64,000 nt of DNA. It comes from Closterium sp. Naga37s-1. Taxonomy: Eukaryota; Streptophyta; Zygnematophyceae; Desmidiales; Closteriaceae. Location: contig CANJKZ010000826.1 of the NCBI GenBank assembly GCA_947471745.1, forward strand, positions 1,550,001-1,614,000, given 5' to 3'. Shown in pieces: positions 25,001-37,000 of the stretch. Every line of letters begins with the position of its first letter. The first letter of the stretch is position 1. The notes below the pieces were generated by a model. The model searched no databases. It had not been told where the DNA came from and saw only the letters and a program-made list of their open reading frames with translations. The position numbers were made by a program, and so were the translations under genes.

Positions 25001-28000
25001 GCTGCAGTGAGTGCATCACTCACTCGTCCCTCACTGCTGCTGCAGTGAGTGCATCACTCACTCGTCCCTCACTGCTGCTGCAGTGAGTGCATCACTCACT
25101 CGTCCCTCACTGCTGCTGCAGTGAGTGCATCACTCACTCGTCCCTCACTGCTGCTGCAGTGAGTGCATCACTCACTCGTCCCTCACTGCTGCTGCAGTGA
25201 GTGCATCACTCACTCGTCCCTCACTGCTGCTGCAGTGAGTGCATCACTCACTCGTCCCTCACTGCTGCTGCAGTGAGTGCATCACTCACTCGTCCCTCAC
25301 TGCTGCTGCAGTGAGTGCATCACTCACTCGTCCCTCACTGCTGCTGCAGTGAGTGCATCACTCACTCGTCCCTCACTGCTGCTGCAGTGAGTGCATCACT
25401 CACTCGTCCCTCACTGCTGCTGCAGTGAGTGCATCACTCACTCGTCCCTCACTGCTGCTGCAGTGAGTGCATCACTCACTCGTCCCTCACTGCTGCTGCA
25501 GTGAGTGCATCACTCACTCGTCCCTCACTGCTGCTGCAGTGAGTGCATCACTCACTCGTCCCTCACTGCTGCTGCAGTGAGTGCATCACTCACTCGTCCC
25601 TCACTGCTGCTGCAGTGAGTGCATCACTCACTCGTCCCTCACTGCTGCTGCAGTGAGTGCATCACTCACTCGTCCCTCACTGCTGCTGCAGTGAGTGCAT
25701 CACTCACTCGTCCCTCACTGCTGCTGCAGTGAGTGCATCACTCACTCGTCCCTCACTGCTGCTGCAGTGAGTGCATCACTCACTCGTCCCTCACTGCTGC
25801 TGCAGTGAGTGCATCACTCACTCGTCCCTCACTGCTGCTGCAGTGAGTGCATCACTCACTCGTCCCTCACTGCTGCTGCAGTGAGTGCATCACTCACTCG
25901 TCCCTCACTGCTGCTGCAGTGAGTGCATCACTCACTCGTCCCTCACTGCTGCTGCAGTGAGTGCATCACTCACTCGTCCCTCACTGCTGCTGCAGTGAGT
26001 GCATCACTCACTCGTCCCTCACTGCTGCTGCAGTGAGTGCATCACTCACTCGTCCCTCACTGCTGCTGCAGTGAGTGCATCACTCACTCGTCCCTCACTG
26101 CTGCTGCAGTGAGTGCATCACTCACTCGTCCCTCACTGCTGCTGCAGTGAGTGCATCACTCACTCGTCCCTCACTGCTGCTGCAGTGAGTGCATCACTCA
26201 CTCGTCCCTCACTGCTGCTGCAGTGAGTGCATCACTCACTCGTCCCTCACTGCTGCTGCAGTGAGTGCATCACTCACTCGTCCCTCACTGCTGCTGCAGT
26301 GAGTGCATCACTCACTCGTCCCTCACTGCTGCTGCAGTGAGTGCATCACTCACTCGTCCCTCACTGCTGCTGCAGTGAGTGCATCACTCACTCGTCCCTC
26401 ACTGCTGCTGCAGTGAGTGCATCACTCACTCGTCCCTCACTGCTGCTGCAGTGAGTGCATCACTCACTCGTCCCTCACTGCTGCTGCAGTGAGTGCATCA
26501 CTCACTCGTCCCTCACTGCTGCTGCAGTGAGTGCATCACTCACTCGTCCCTCACTGCTGCTGCAGTGAGTGCATCACTCACTCGTCCCTCACTGCTGCTG
26601 CAGTGAGTGCATCACTCACTCGTCCCTCACTGCTGCTGCAGTGAGTGCATCACTCACTCGTCCCTCACTGCTGCTGCAGTGAGTGCATCACTCACTCGTC
26701 CCTCACTGCTGCTGCAGTGAGTGCATCACTCACTCGTCCCTCACTGCTGCTGCAGTGAGTGCATCACTCACTCGTCCCTCACTGCTGCTGCAGTGAGTGC
26801 ATCACTCACTCGTCCCTCACTGCTGCTGCAGTGAGTGCATCACTCACTCGTCCCTCACTGCTGCTGCAGTGAGTGCATCACTCACTCGTCCCTCACTGCT
26901 GCTGCAGTGAGTGCATCACTCACTCGTCCCTCACTGCTGCTGCAGTGAGTGCATCACTCACTCGTCCCTCACTGCTGCTGCAGTGAGTGCATCACTCACT
27001 CGTCCCTCACTGCTGCTGCAGTGAGTGCATCACTCACTCGTCCCTCACTGCTGCTGCAGTGAGTGCATCACTCACTCGTCCCTCACTGCTGCTGCAGTGA
27101 GTGCATCACTCACTCGTCCCTCACTGCTGCTGCAGTGAGTGCATCACTCACTCGTCCCTCACTGCTGCTGCAGTGAGTGCATCACTCACTCGTCCCTCAC
27201 TGCTGCTGCAGTGAGTGCATCACTCACTCGTCCCTCACTGCTGCTGCAGTGAGTGCATCACTCACTCGTCCCTCACTGCTGCTGCAGTGAGTGCATCACT
27301 CACTCGTCCCTCACTGCTGCTGCAGTGAGTGCATCACTCACTCGTCCCTCACTGCTGCTGCAGGTGAGTGCATCACTCACTCGTCCCTCACTGCTGCTGC
27401 AGTGAGTGCATCACTCACTCGTCCCTCACTGCTGCTGCAGTGAGTGCATCACTCACTCGTCCCTCACTGCTGCTGCAGTGAGTGCATCACTCACTCGTCC
27501 CTCACTGCTGCTGCAGTGAGTGCTCGCTCCTCCCCTCACCCTTCCCTCGCCGCCCATGTCCATCTTCCCCGCTTCCCCATTCCCCTCACTCCTTGTCCCT
27601 TGCTTCTCCCGTTTTCCCGTTTCTTGTTCCCCGCTCCCCCCCCTCCCTCCCCCCCATTTCGTCTTCACCGCTTCCTCCTTTCCCCCCATTCCAACTTCCC
27701 CGAGTCAAGTATGTTCCTCATCACCGTGCTGCTTCCTCATCATCACCATGCTGCGTTCTGCAGGATTCTGCGTAACCGGGTTACCGCACCGCATGATTTT
27801 TGAGACGTCTCGAAATCGTCTCTGTACACCTTGTTGGTTTCCCTGCGCTATGAGCGCTCTTGTGTCCGCAGCGACGGCGGCGGACAGGTGCATGTGTCAT
27901 TTGAATGTACTTGCCACTGCTGCTGCCGCCGCCGCTGGCAGAGCACCCTGGGTGATTGTGCTGCTTGCCTGCCTGTTCGCCCCACTTCCTGCTCGCCCCA

Positions 28001-31000
28001 CTGCCTGCTCGCCCCACTGCCTGTTCGCCCCACTGCCTGTTCGCCCCACTGCCTGTTCGCCCCACTGCCTGTTCGCCCCACTGCCTGCTCGCCCCACTGC
28101 CTGTTCGCCCCACTGCCTGCTCGCCCCACTGCCTGTTCGCCCCACTGCCTGTTCGCCCCACTGCCTGTTCGCCCCACTGCCTGTTCGCCCCACTGCCTGT
28201 TCGCCCCACTGCCTGTTCCTCTTGGCCCATTCCCCTTGCCACCCCCCATCCACCCTTCCCCATTGCGCCCCCAGGCAGCACGAGGCGTCGGCCACCGCAC
28301 TGCATCTCATGGCACCCAGCAGCACATTGGGACAGGTGCGGGGAGGGTGGGGGGGCAGGAGAGATGAGAGGGGGACAGGGAATGGCAAGTGGAGGGCAGG
28401 GGAGGGCAGGGGGAGGGCAAGGGGAGGGCAAGCGGCGGGCAAGGGGAGGGCAATGGGAAGCGGAGAAGTGGGGGAGTGAGGTGAGGCAGTTGATGGGCGG
28501 AAGTGTGAGAGCAGCAGGTTGCACGAAGGTACTTAGTGTGTGCGTGCGTGTGTGCATGTGCGCCCCCGCCTCCCCCCTTTTCCTGTGCCCTCACCCCCTC
28601 TACTCTTCCCTGGCCCCCTCCTCTCCATCTTTTTTACTGCATATCCGCCCTCTCATACCTGTCCTCTTTACCTGCCTTCCCTTACCCTCCTTCCCCTACC
28701 CGCCTCCCCCCACCCTGCTCCGTCCACCCTTTCCCCACCCTACCTGACCCTGCCCTAACCTCATCCCCAAGTGGCAGCGCAAGCAGGGCTGACCCCCCGG
28801 GATGGGTGGATTTGAGAAATCGTGGAAACCCTTCTTCCATTCTTTCCTACCCAACCCTCCTTCTCCCTCCCCGCAAGCAGAGTGGCAGCAGCAAGCAGAT
28901 GGTGCAGCACGCCAAGGCGTTTGTAGAGGCAGGGCAGGGCAGGAAAAAAGGGGCAGTAAAGGGAGGAAAGGAGGGGAGGGAAGGAGCAGTGAAGAGAGGA
29001 AAGTGTGTGGGGATGGAGGTGGAGATGAAAGAGATGGCTGCAGAGGGCATGGGAGGTGGGGACGGTGCGAATAAAGCGATGGCGACGGAAGGGAAGGGGG
29101 ACATGAGTAGGGAGAGCAGTGGGGAGGAGGGAAGCAGAGAGGAGGGAAGCAGAGAGGAGGGAAGCAGAGAGGAGGGAAGCAGAGAGGAGGGAAGCAGAGA
29201 GGAGGGAAGCAGAGAGGAGGGAAGCAGAGAGGAGGGAAGCAGAGAGGAGGGAAGCAGAGAGGAGGGAAGCAGAGAGGAGGGAAGCAGAGAGGAGGAAGCA
29301 GAGAGGAGGGAAGCAGAGAGGAGGGAAGCAGAGAGGAGGGAAGCAGAGAGGAGGGAAGCAGAGAGGATGGAAGCAGAGAGGAGGGAAGCAGAGAGGAGGG
29401 AAGCAGAGAGGAGGGAAGCAGAGAGGAGGGAAGCAGAGAGGAGGGAAGCAGAGAGGAGGGAAGCAGAGAGGAGGGAAGCAGAGAGGAGGGAAGCAGAGAG
29501 GAGGGAAGCAGAGAGGAGGGAAGCAGAGAGGAGGGAAGCAGAGAGGAGGGAAGCAGAGAGGAGGGAAGCAGAGAGGAGGGAAGCAGAGAGGAGGGAAGCA
29601 GAGAGGAGGGAAGCAGAGAGGAGGGAAGCAGAGAGGAGGGAAGCAGAGAGGAGGGAAGCAGAGAGGAGGGAAGCAGAGAGGAGGGAAGCAGAGAGGAGGG
29701 AAGCAGAGAGGAGGGAAGCAGAGAGGAGGGAAGCAGAGAGGAGGGAAGCAGAGAGGAGGGAAGCAGAGAGGAGGGAAGCAGAGAGGAGGGAAGCAGAGAG
29801 GAGGGAAGCAGAGAGGAGGGAAGCAGAGAGGAGGGAAGCAGAGAGGAGGGAAGCAGAGAGGAGGGAAGCAGAGAGGAGGGAAGCAGAGAGGAGGGAAGCA
29901 GAGAGGAGGGAAGCAGAGAGGAGGGAAGCAGAGAGGAGGGAAGCAGAGAGGAGGGAAGCAGAGAGGAGGGAAGCAGAGAGGAGGGAAGCAGAGAGGAGGG
30001 AAGCAGAGAGGAGGGAAGCAGAGAGGAGGGAAGCAGAGAGGAGGGAAGCAGAGAGGAGGGAAGCAGAGAGGAGGGAAGCAGAGAGGAGGGAAGCAGAGAG
30101 GAGGGAAGCAGAGAGGAGGGAAGCAGAGAGGAGGGAAGCAGAGAGGAGGGAAGCAGAGAGGAGGGAAGCAGAGAGGAGGGAGAGGTTAGTGATAGCGATG
30201 ATGGGGAGGAGGGAGAGGAGGGGAAGCAACAAGGTGAAGAGGTGGGGGACAGGAAAGTAGAGGAGAATCAGGGGTTGCTGGGCGAACAGGAGGGGCACCG
30301 AATGGAGGAGGTCAGGGATGACGTCATCAGCGCAGAGGAAGGAGAGCAGCAGCAGGCAGCAGAGAGCAAAGGAGCAGCAGTGGAGGCGGAGCAGAGAAAG
30401 CAGGGAAAAGAATTGGAAGGCAAGCCAGAGCAGGGAGGGGAGGGTGGTGGTCAAGGGGAGCAGGGAGGGCAGCAGGCGGGGCAGAGGGGAGGGAAGCTGT
30501 GGGTGCGGGTGGAGCGGCGGGAGGAGATAGAGGCACAGCGGGCGGGGCTGCCAGTGGTGGCAATGGAAGGCGAGGTGATGGAGGCGGTGGGGGGCAGCAA
30601 CGCCGTGCTTGTGTGCGGCGAGACAGGGTCGGGGAAGACCACGCAAGTGCCACAGGTGAGTGCGGGTGTGTGGGGTGGGGAAGGGGAAATGCGTGGGTGG
30701 GGGGAGGAAGGGGAGGGTACATGCGGGCCTGCCCTGCCATCTCCGTGTGCAGTGGGATGGGGTCGGGCAGAACGACCCAAGTGCCGCAGGTGTGTGGCGG
30801 AGGGGCGTGTGGGTGGTTGAGGGGAGGTGGAGAGGGGGGTGCAGGGGTTATGGGGGCAAGCGGGGCGTGAGAGAAGGTCCTTTCTCTTAGACCCCTACCT
30901 CCTCCCCCCTCCCAGTTTCTCTTTGAGACAAGGTACGGCCCGTTCTTCCCGAAGAGAGCCGGTGGGAACGGCAGGTAGGAAATTTTCGTGCAAATCACTC

Positions 31001-34000
31001 CCTTCCTCTCCTTCTCTCCTCTGCCTCCGCTCTCCCTCACCTTCACTTTTTCCCCCCTCCCCCCCTGCCCCCCTTTTCTCCACTGCCCCAGTTTCTCTAT
31101 GAAGCAGGGTACGGCTCGTCCCTCCCGGGCGGCACAACCGGCATGATTGCCGTCACTCAAGCAAGGAGAGTGGCAGTGCTAGCCACGGCCAGGCGTGAGT
31201 TTTGATATGCCTGTCCCCCTCCTTCCTCTCTTCCCCTCCCCTCCCCCTTCCCTCCCTGCCCCAGTTTCTGTACGAGGCGGGGTACGGCTCGTCCCTCCCG
31301 GGAGGCACACCCGGCATGATCGCCGTGACTCAGCCGAGGAGGGTGGCAGTGCTAGCAACGGCCAAGCGCATAGCGGATGAGATGGGAGTCACCGTGGGCA
31401 GGGAGGTGGGCTACCAGGTGCGTCTATACTTTGATTGACCTGAAACCATTTTTTCTCCAAATTAATTGTTGGTCACGTTCTCCCCTTACCTTGCTAGTCA
31501 CTCTTTCTTGCTCCTCAAGTTTTTTTTTTATATGCATTGCTCCTCACATTTCCCTTTCCCTTGTTGTAATTCAATCCATTCTTAACGAACAACCGGTATC
31601 CTATGGTGGTGCGCTTTGGGGGTGCGTTCTGGGCCTCCTGCAGGTGCGGTACGACCGCCATGTGGCGGGCGGCACGGCCATTAAGATCATGACAGATGGC
31701 ATCCTGCTGCGCGAGGTGCAAGCGGACCTGCTGTTGCGGCTGTACAGCGCGGTGGTGCTGGACGAGGCGCATGAGCGGAGCGTCAACACCGACATCCTCG
31801 TCGGGCTGCTCTCGCGCATCGTGCCCCTCCGCTAGGCACGTTGGGGGCAAAGGGGAGGGGGGTAGGGTGGGTGCTGCTCTGCTCTCCCGCATCGTGCCCC
31901 TCCGCCAGGCACGTTGGTGGTAACGAGGGGTGGGGGGGAGACGGGGGTAGAGGGGAAAAAAGGGAGGGGTGAAGGGAGAGGGCAAGGGAGGGTGGGGAGG
32001 ATGGTCATTGCTCACAGTCGCCGGCCCAGGGCAAGGCTGTTTTCTTGCATCGTGCCGTTCCGCCAAGCATGTGGTGGGCCGGGGAGGTTGGGGGTGATTT
32101 TGAGTCCACTAAAACATCGACTACAAATTTGGGTGTGGGCGCAGGGCATAAAGGGACGGGGCACTGATTGTCTATTCTGTATGCAGCAGTTGAGCAAAGC
32201 ACAGCAGCCGCGCCCAGTCCCTGTATGCCCTGTATGGCCCTGTATGGCACTGTATGGCCCTGTATGGCCCTGTATGCCCCTAGGGTTGAGAAAAAAAACG
32301 AACACCTGTTCGGTTCGCCTCGTTGCTTAAAGTGTTCGCCAAACAGTGTTCGAGGTTCGCCCGGACACGTTCGTGTTCGGGCCGCTGCTGCAATTTGCCC
32401 CGCGACGAACACGAACGTGTTCGAGGTTCCTCTGAACACGCCTTCACAGGCGAACGGCAACACCTGTTTTTGCTAAAAGTGTTCGCCGAACCAAACAGTG
32501 TTCGGTTCGGTAAACGCTGTGTTCGTGTAGGGGCGAACACGAACATGTTCGTGTTCGCCCCTTGCTCATCCCTATATGGCCCTGTATGGCCCTGTATGCC
32601 CTGTATGGCCCTCTCCATTCATGATTCATCCACAGTGCCTTGAGCACGGACGCACACGAGTATTGGGTATGGATGAGTGCATGAAGAGATGAGAAACATA
32701 CTGCACGTTGGATTCAGCAGGAGAGCACATAGAATCGTTTTCTCTTTGTGAGGTTGAAGAGAAAAAAAACCTTCAGCGGGAGAAGCTGGATTTCGTGGAG
32801 GAAGTTCAGTTTGAGGCGGGCGAGGATACAATGAGGAGAATCTCGAAAGTTCAAACTCTTGAGGTCAAAGGACATGGAGCTCAAGCGCGAGAGGAGCAAT
32901 TTTGGTCTTCAAGGAGCAAGAAATGACCACGCTGAGAGGCATGGTCAAGGATTTATCTCATCCACAGTTTGCTAAAGAACAATTGAAGGCTGCCAATCTT
33001 AAGATTAGGAACTTGCAAGATCAAGTGACCAAGCTGATAGAGCATCTCGCCATGTTGGAAGTACAATTGACAACAAAGAGAAGATCGACTTATTAAAGCT
33101 TTGGATTGTTGTCACTTTAGCATGGATGGGCTTTTACAGGCAAACGATCACAAAAGCCGATCCATGCTAAAGTAATAACAATACAAACTTTTAATCAGTC
33201 GGTCTTCTCTTTGTTGTCAGTTGTACTTCCAACATGGCGAGATGCTCTACCAGCTTGGTCACTTGATTTTGCAAGTTCTTGATCTTGAGATTGGCAGCCT
33301 CCAATTGTTCTTTAGCAAACTGTGGACGAGATAAATCCTTGACCATGCCTCTCAGCGTTGTCATTTCTTGCTCCTTGAAGACCAAAATTTCTCTCGCGCT
33401 TAAGCTCCATCTCTTTTAACCTCAGTTGAGTTTGAACTTCCAAGATTTTCCTCATTGTATCATCGGCCGCCTCAAACTGAACCTCCTCTACGGAATCCAG
33501 CTTCTCCCGCTGAAGGTTTTCTTTCTCTTCAACCTCACAAAGTGAAAACGATTCTATGTGCTCTCCTGCTGAATCTATCGTGCAGTCTGTTATTCTCAGT
33601 AGATTGAGGCTCATGGCACACTCGCCGGAGGGCTAAAGCCCCAGGAGAAGGGCTGCTGGCAGCATTCAATGTGCCTGGAGTGCGGACACACGAGTGTGCT
33701 TCACAGCAACGCATGAGCTGCTCTCTGCCCCGTTGCCAAGAGAGGAGCATTCCTCACTGCCATGGCTGCTGGGGTCGTTCCGCTAGCTCACAGGCACGAA
33801 TGGAGGAAGCAAGGGTGAGTGCTCACGTGAGCGCCACACTCTTCATCTCACACGTCACCCCCAACAACCACCTCTTCCCTTCCCTCTCTTCTTGCTCGCG
33901 GATGTCAGGGCCAGCGGCCGCCCTTCGTCCGTTCCGTCCCCTCTAAAGCTCATCACTATAAATGCCACCCCCCGCATCTCACAATTTACTCTCAACACGC

Positions 34001-37000
34001 GCCTCTTCACTTTTTCTTCTCCCTCTCGATCTGCTTCGTCCCTTGCTCCTTGTGTGTTTCGCTCTGCAGAAGCTAAATGATGAAGCCAAGGCGGTTGGCC
34101 ATCTTTCCTCCGACCCGCCTCCTCTAAAGCTCATCATTATGAGTGCCACCCTCCGCATCTCAGACTTTACTCTCAACGCGCGCCTCTCCCCTTCTTTCAT
34201 GCTTCTCCCGCCTCATTTCGCCCTACTTGCTCCCTTCACCACCCACAGAAACTCCACGAGGAAGCCAAGGCGGCTGGTCGACCTTCCTCCGCCCCGCCTC
34301 CTTTGAAGCTCATCATTATGAGCGCCACTCTCCGCATCTCAGACTTCACTCTCAATACGCGCCTCTTCGTTTTTTCTTGCTCCCTTGCCCCCCGCTTCTT
34401 CCTTTGCTCTTTTCTCCCCCAACACCCGCCTCTTCCCCCTCTCCTTGCCCCTGTCACCCCACAGAAACTGCACGACGAGGCCAAGGCCAGCGGTCGACTT
34501 TCCTCGGCTCCGCCTCCTCTGAAGCTCATCATTATGAGCGCCACTTTCCGCATCTCAGACTTCACTCTCAATGCGCGCCTCTTCCCAGCGGGCCCTCCCC
34601 CCGTCGTCTCCGTGCCTGCCCGCCAATTCCCCGTCACTGTTCACTTTGCCCGGCGCACCGAGCTCGTGGATTACGTTCGGGCAGCCGAGAAAAAAGTTTC
34701 TGCTATCCATCGGAAGCTGCCCCCTGGGGGCGTCTTGGTGTTTCTGACCGGGCAGAGGGAGGTGGAAGACCTTTGCAGGAAGCTTCGTAAGAAGTTTCCG
34801 ATGAAGGTGGGGGGGCAGAGAAGGGGGGAAGGTGGGGATAGAGGAAAGGGGGGGCGGGGGAGCAGCACAGGTGGGGACAGGTGGGCCAGAGGTAGGGGAA
34901 CTGGGGGCAGGGATGTAGTGAAAGGAGGAGGAAGTGGCAAGAAAAAGAGTGGGGAGGGGAAGACGGGCAAGGAGAATAAGAGGGAAGAGGTGGAAGCAGA
35001 GGGAGGAGAGGGTGGTGCTAAGGGTGAAGAGGGAGAAGAGGCAGGAGAGTTGGGTGGTGGGGGTGCGGAGAAGCAGGGCGAGGCCGATGCAAATCTGGAT
35101 GCCATTGTGCGGCTGGAGAGCAGCGGGAGAGCAGGACGGGATGGCAATGGGAGGGAGAGCGAGGGGGAGGCGGAAAGAGAAGGGGAGGAGGCACTGGGGG
35201 GTGTGAGGGACGGTGAGGAAGAGGAGGCGGAGTGGGAGGCAGTGGTGGAAGGGGGAGAGTATGAGGGAGAGGAGGGGGGAGATGACTATGAGGAGGACGA
35301 GGAGGAGGATGAGGAGGAGGAGTGGGAAACGTGGGGCCTGCTGGGTGCGGAGAAGGGGGAGGGTGGGGAGAAAGGCGAGGGTGGGGAGAAAGGCGAGGGT
35401 GGGGAGAAAGGCGAGGGTGGGGAGAAAGGCGAGGGTGGGGAGATGCAGCAGGTAGGGGCAGTTGGGGAAGCTGGGGCAGGGGAGGCAGCAGCGGCAGTGG
35501 AGCAAGCGGGGCCGGGCGGCAATGGGGAGCAGGCGGGGCCGGGCGGCATGTATGTGCTGCCGCTGTATGCCATGCTGCCGGCCGCCCAGCAGCTGAAGGT
35601 GTTCGGAGCGGTGCCTGAGGGGTGCCGCCTCGTGGTCGTCGCTACCAACGTTGCTGAGACCTCCATTACCATCCCAGGTGATTGCAACATATCAGGTGAT
35701 TGCAACACATCAGGTGATTGCAACAGATCAGGTGATTGCAACAGATCAGGTGATTGCAACAGATCAGGTGATTGCAACAGATCAGGTGATTGCAACAGAT
35801 CAGGTGATTGCAACAGATCAGGTGATTGCAACAGATCAGGTGATTGCAACAGATCAGGTGATTGCAACAGATGAGATGATTACAACATATCAGATTATTG
35901 CAACAGATCGGGCTGTTGGATCAGAATGGTTCATTCTGATCCAACAGCCCGATCTGTTGCAATAATCTGATATGTTGTAATAATCTGATACACGTAAAGG
36001 TTTGTGATCAGCAAGCCCTGAGCAGGAGCAAGTGTTTCTCTCCGTTTCAGATATTCGGGCATAGAATGTCGGAATTTGCTCTTTGTCGCCTTTACTTTCA
36101 CTTGCAGTTCCATATATGTTTCCTCAGACAGTCATTAGCCTTATTAGGGCTGAGGCTGCTTCCTCCTCACATGCGCTTCCTCCCAACCCTCATATCTGCC
36201 TGTTACCGCCGCTACCTCCATGAACCACTCCCACCTGCACGTGTGGGGTATGTTGTTGGATCATCTCCTTCCGTCCCCTTCCCCATCCCTCCCTGCCTCT
36301 GGCTGCCAGGCATACGCTACGTGGTGGACAGTGGGCGCGCCAAGGTGAAGCAACACACAGGGGGGGCGGGCTTGGCGCGCTTCACAGTGGAGTGGATCTC
36401 GCGCGCCTCAGCGGACCAGCGGGCGGGCAGGGCGGGGCGAACAGGGCCGGGGCAGTGCTACAGACTTTTTTCCAGTGCGGTTTTTGCCAACCAGTTTGAG
36501 GCGTTTGGGCAGGCGGAGATCGAGAGGACGCCCATTGAGGGCGTGGTGCTGCAGATGAAGGCCATGGGCATTGATAAGGTGAGAGGAAGGGTGTGGGCAT
36601 TCATAAGGTGAGGCGAAGGGCTATGAGGCATGAGGGTATGGGGCATGAGAGTATGGGGCATCAGACCAGATTCAGTCCTGCTGCCTCTGTTCCATATGAA
36701 GGGTGCGGGCATGGATACGGTGTGGTCTAACCTTGGGCATGGGTAAGGTGTGGTCTAGGCCTTGGGAGGAATGAGGCATGAGGGCATAAAACTGCAGGCC
36801 ATTCCATTCCCATTGCATAAACCCTCCCAATCCAATGTATCCCTCACTCCCTTTTTCGTCCACCACACCACCCTCTGCCCCCCCCACCTCCCCCAACGCC
36901 TCCCAGGTTCTCAACTTCCCCTTCCCCACGTCCCCCGACCCCCACTCCCTCGCCTCTGCCTTGCGCTGCCTGCAACACCTCTCCGCCCTCCCCCCACCAG

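Noticed and set aside
18283-27516. CRISPR array or telomeric repeat
   Set aside because: Units are contiguous 38-mers with no unique spacers, and the host is eukaryotic; the unit is not telomere-like.
27781-28557. Frames with [15 protein letters not shown] or [13 protein letters not shown] repeats
   Set aside because: Products of the 16-bp minisatellite, open in all phases; no splice or homology support.
28847-30646. 599-codon minus-strand frame with LLSAS repeats
   Set aside because: Antisense shadow of the 15-bp coding repeat in helicase exon 5.
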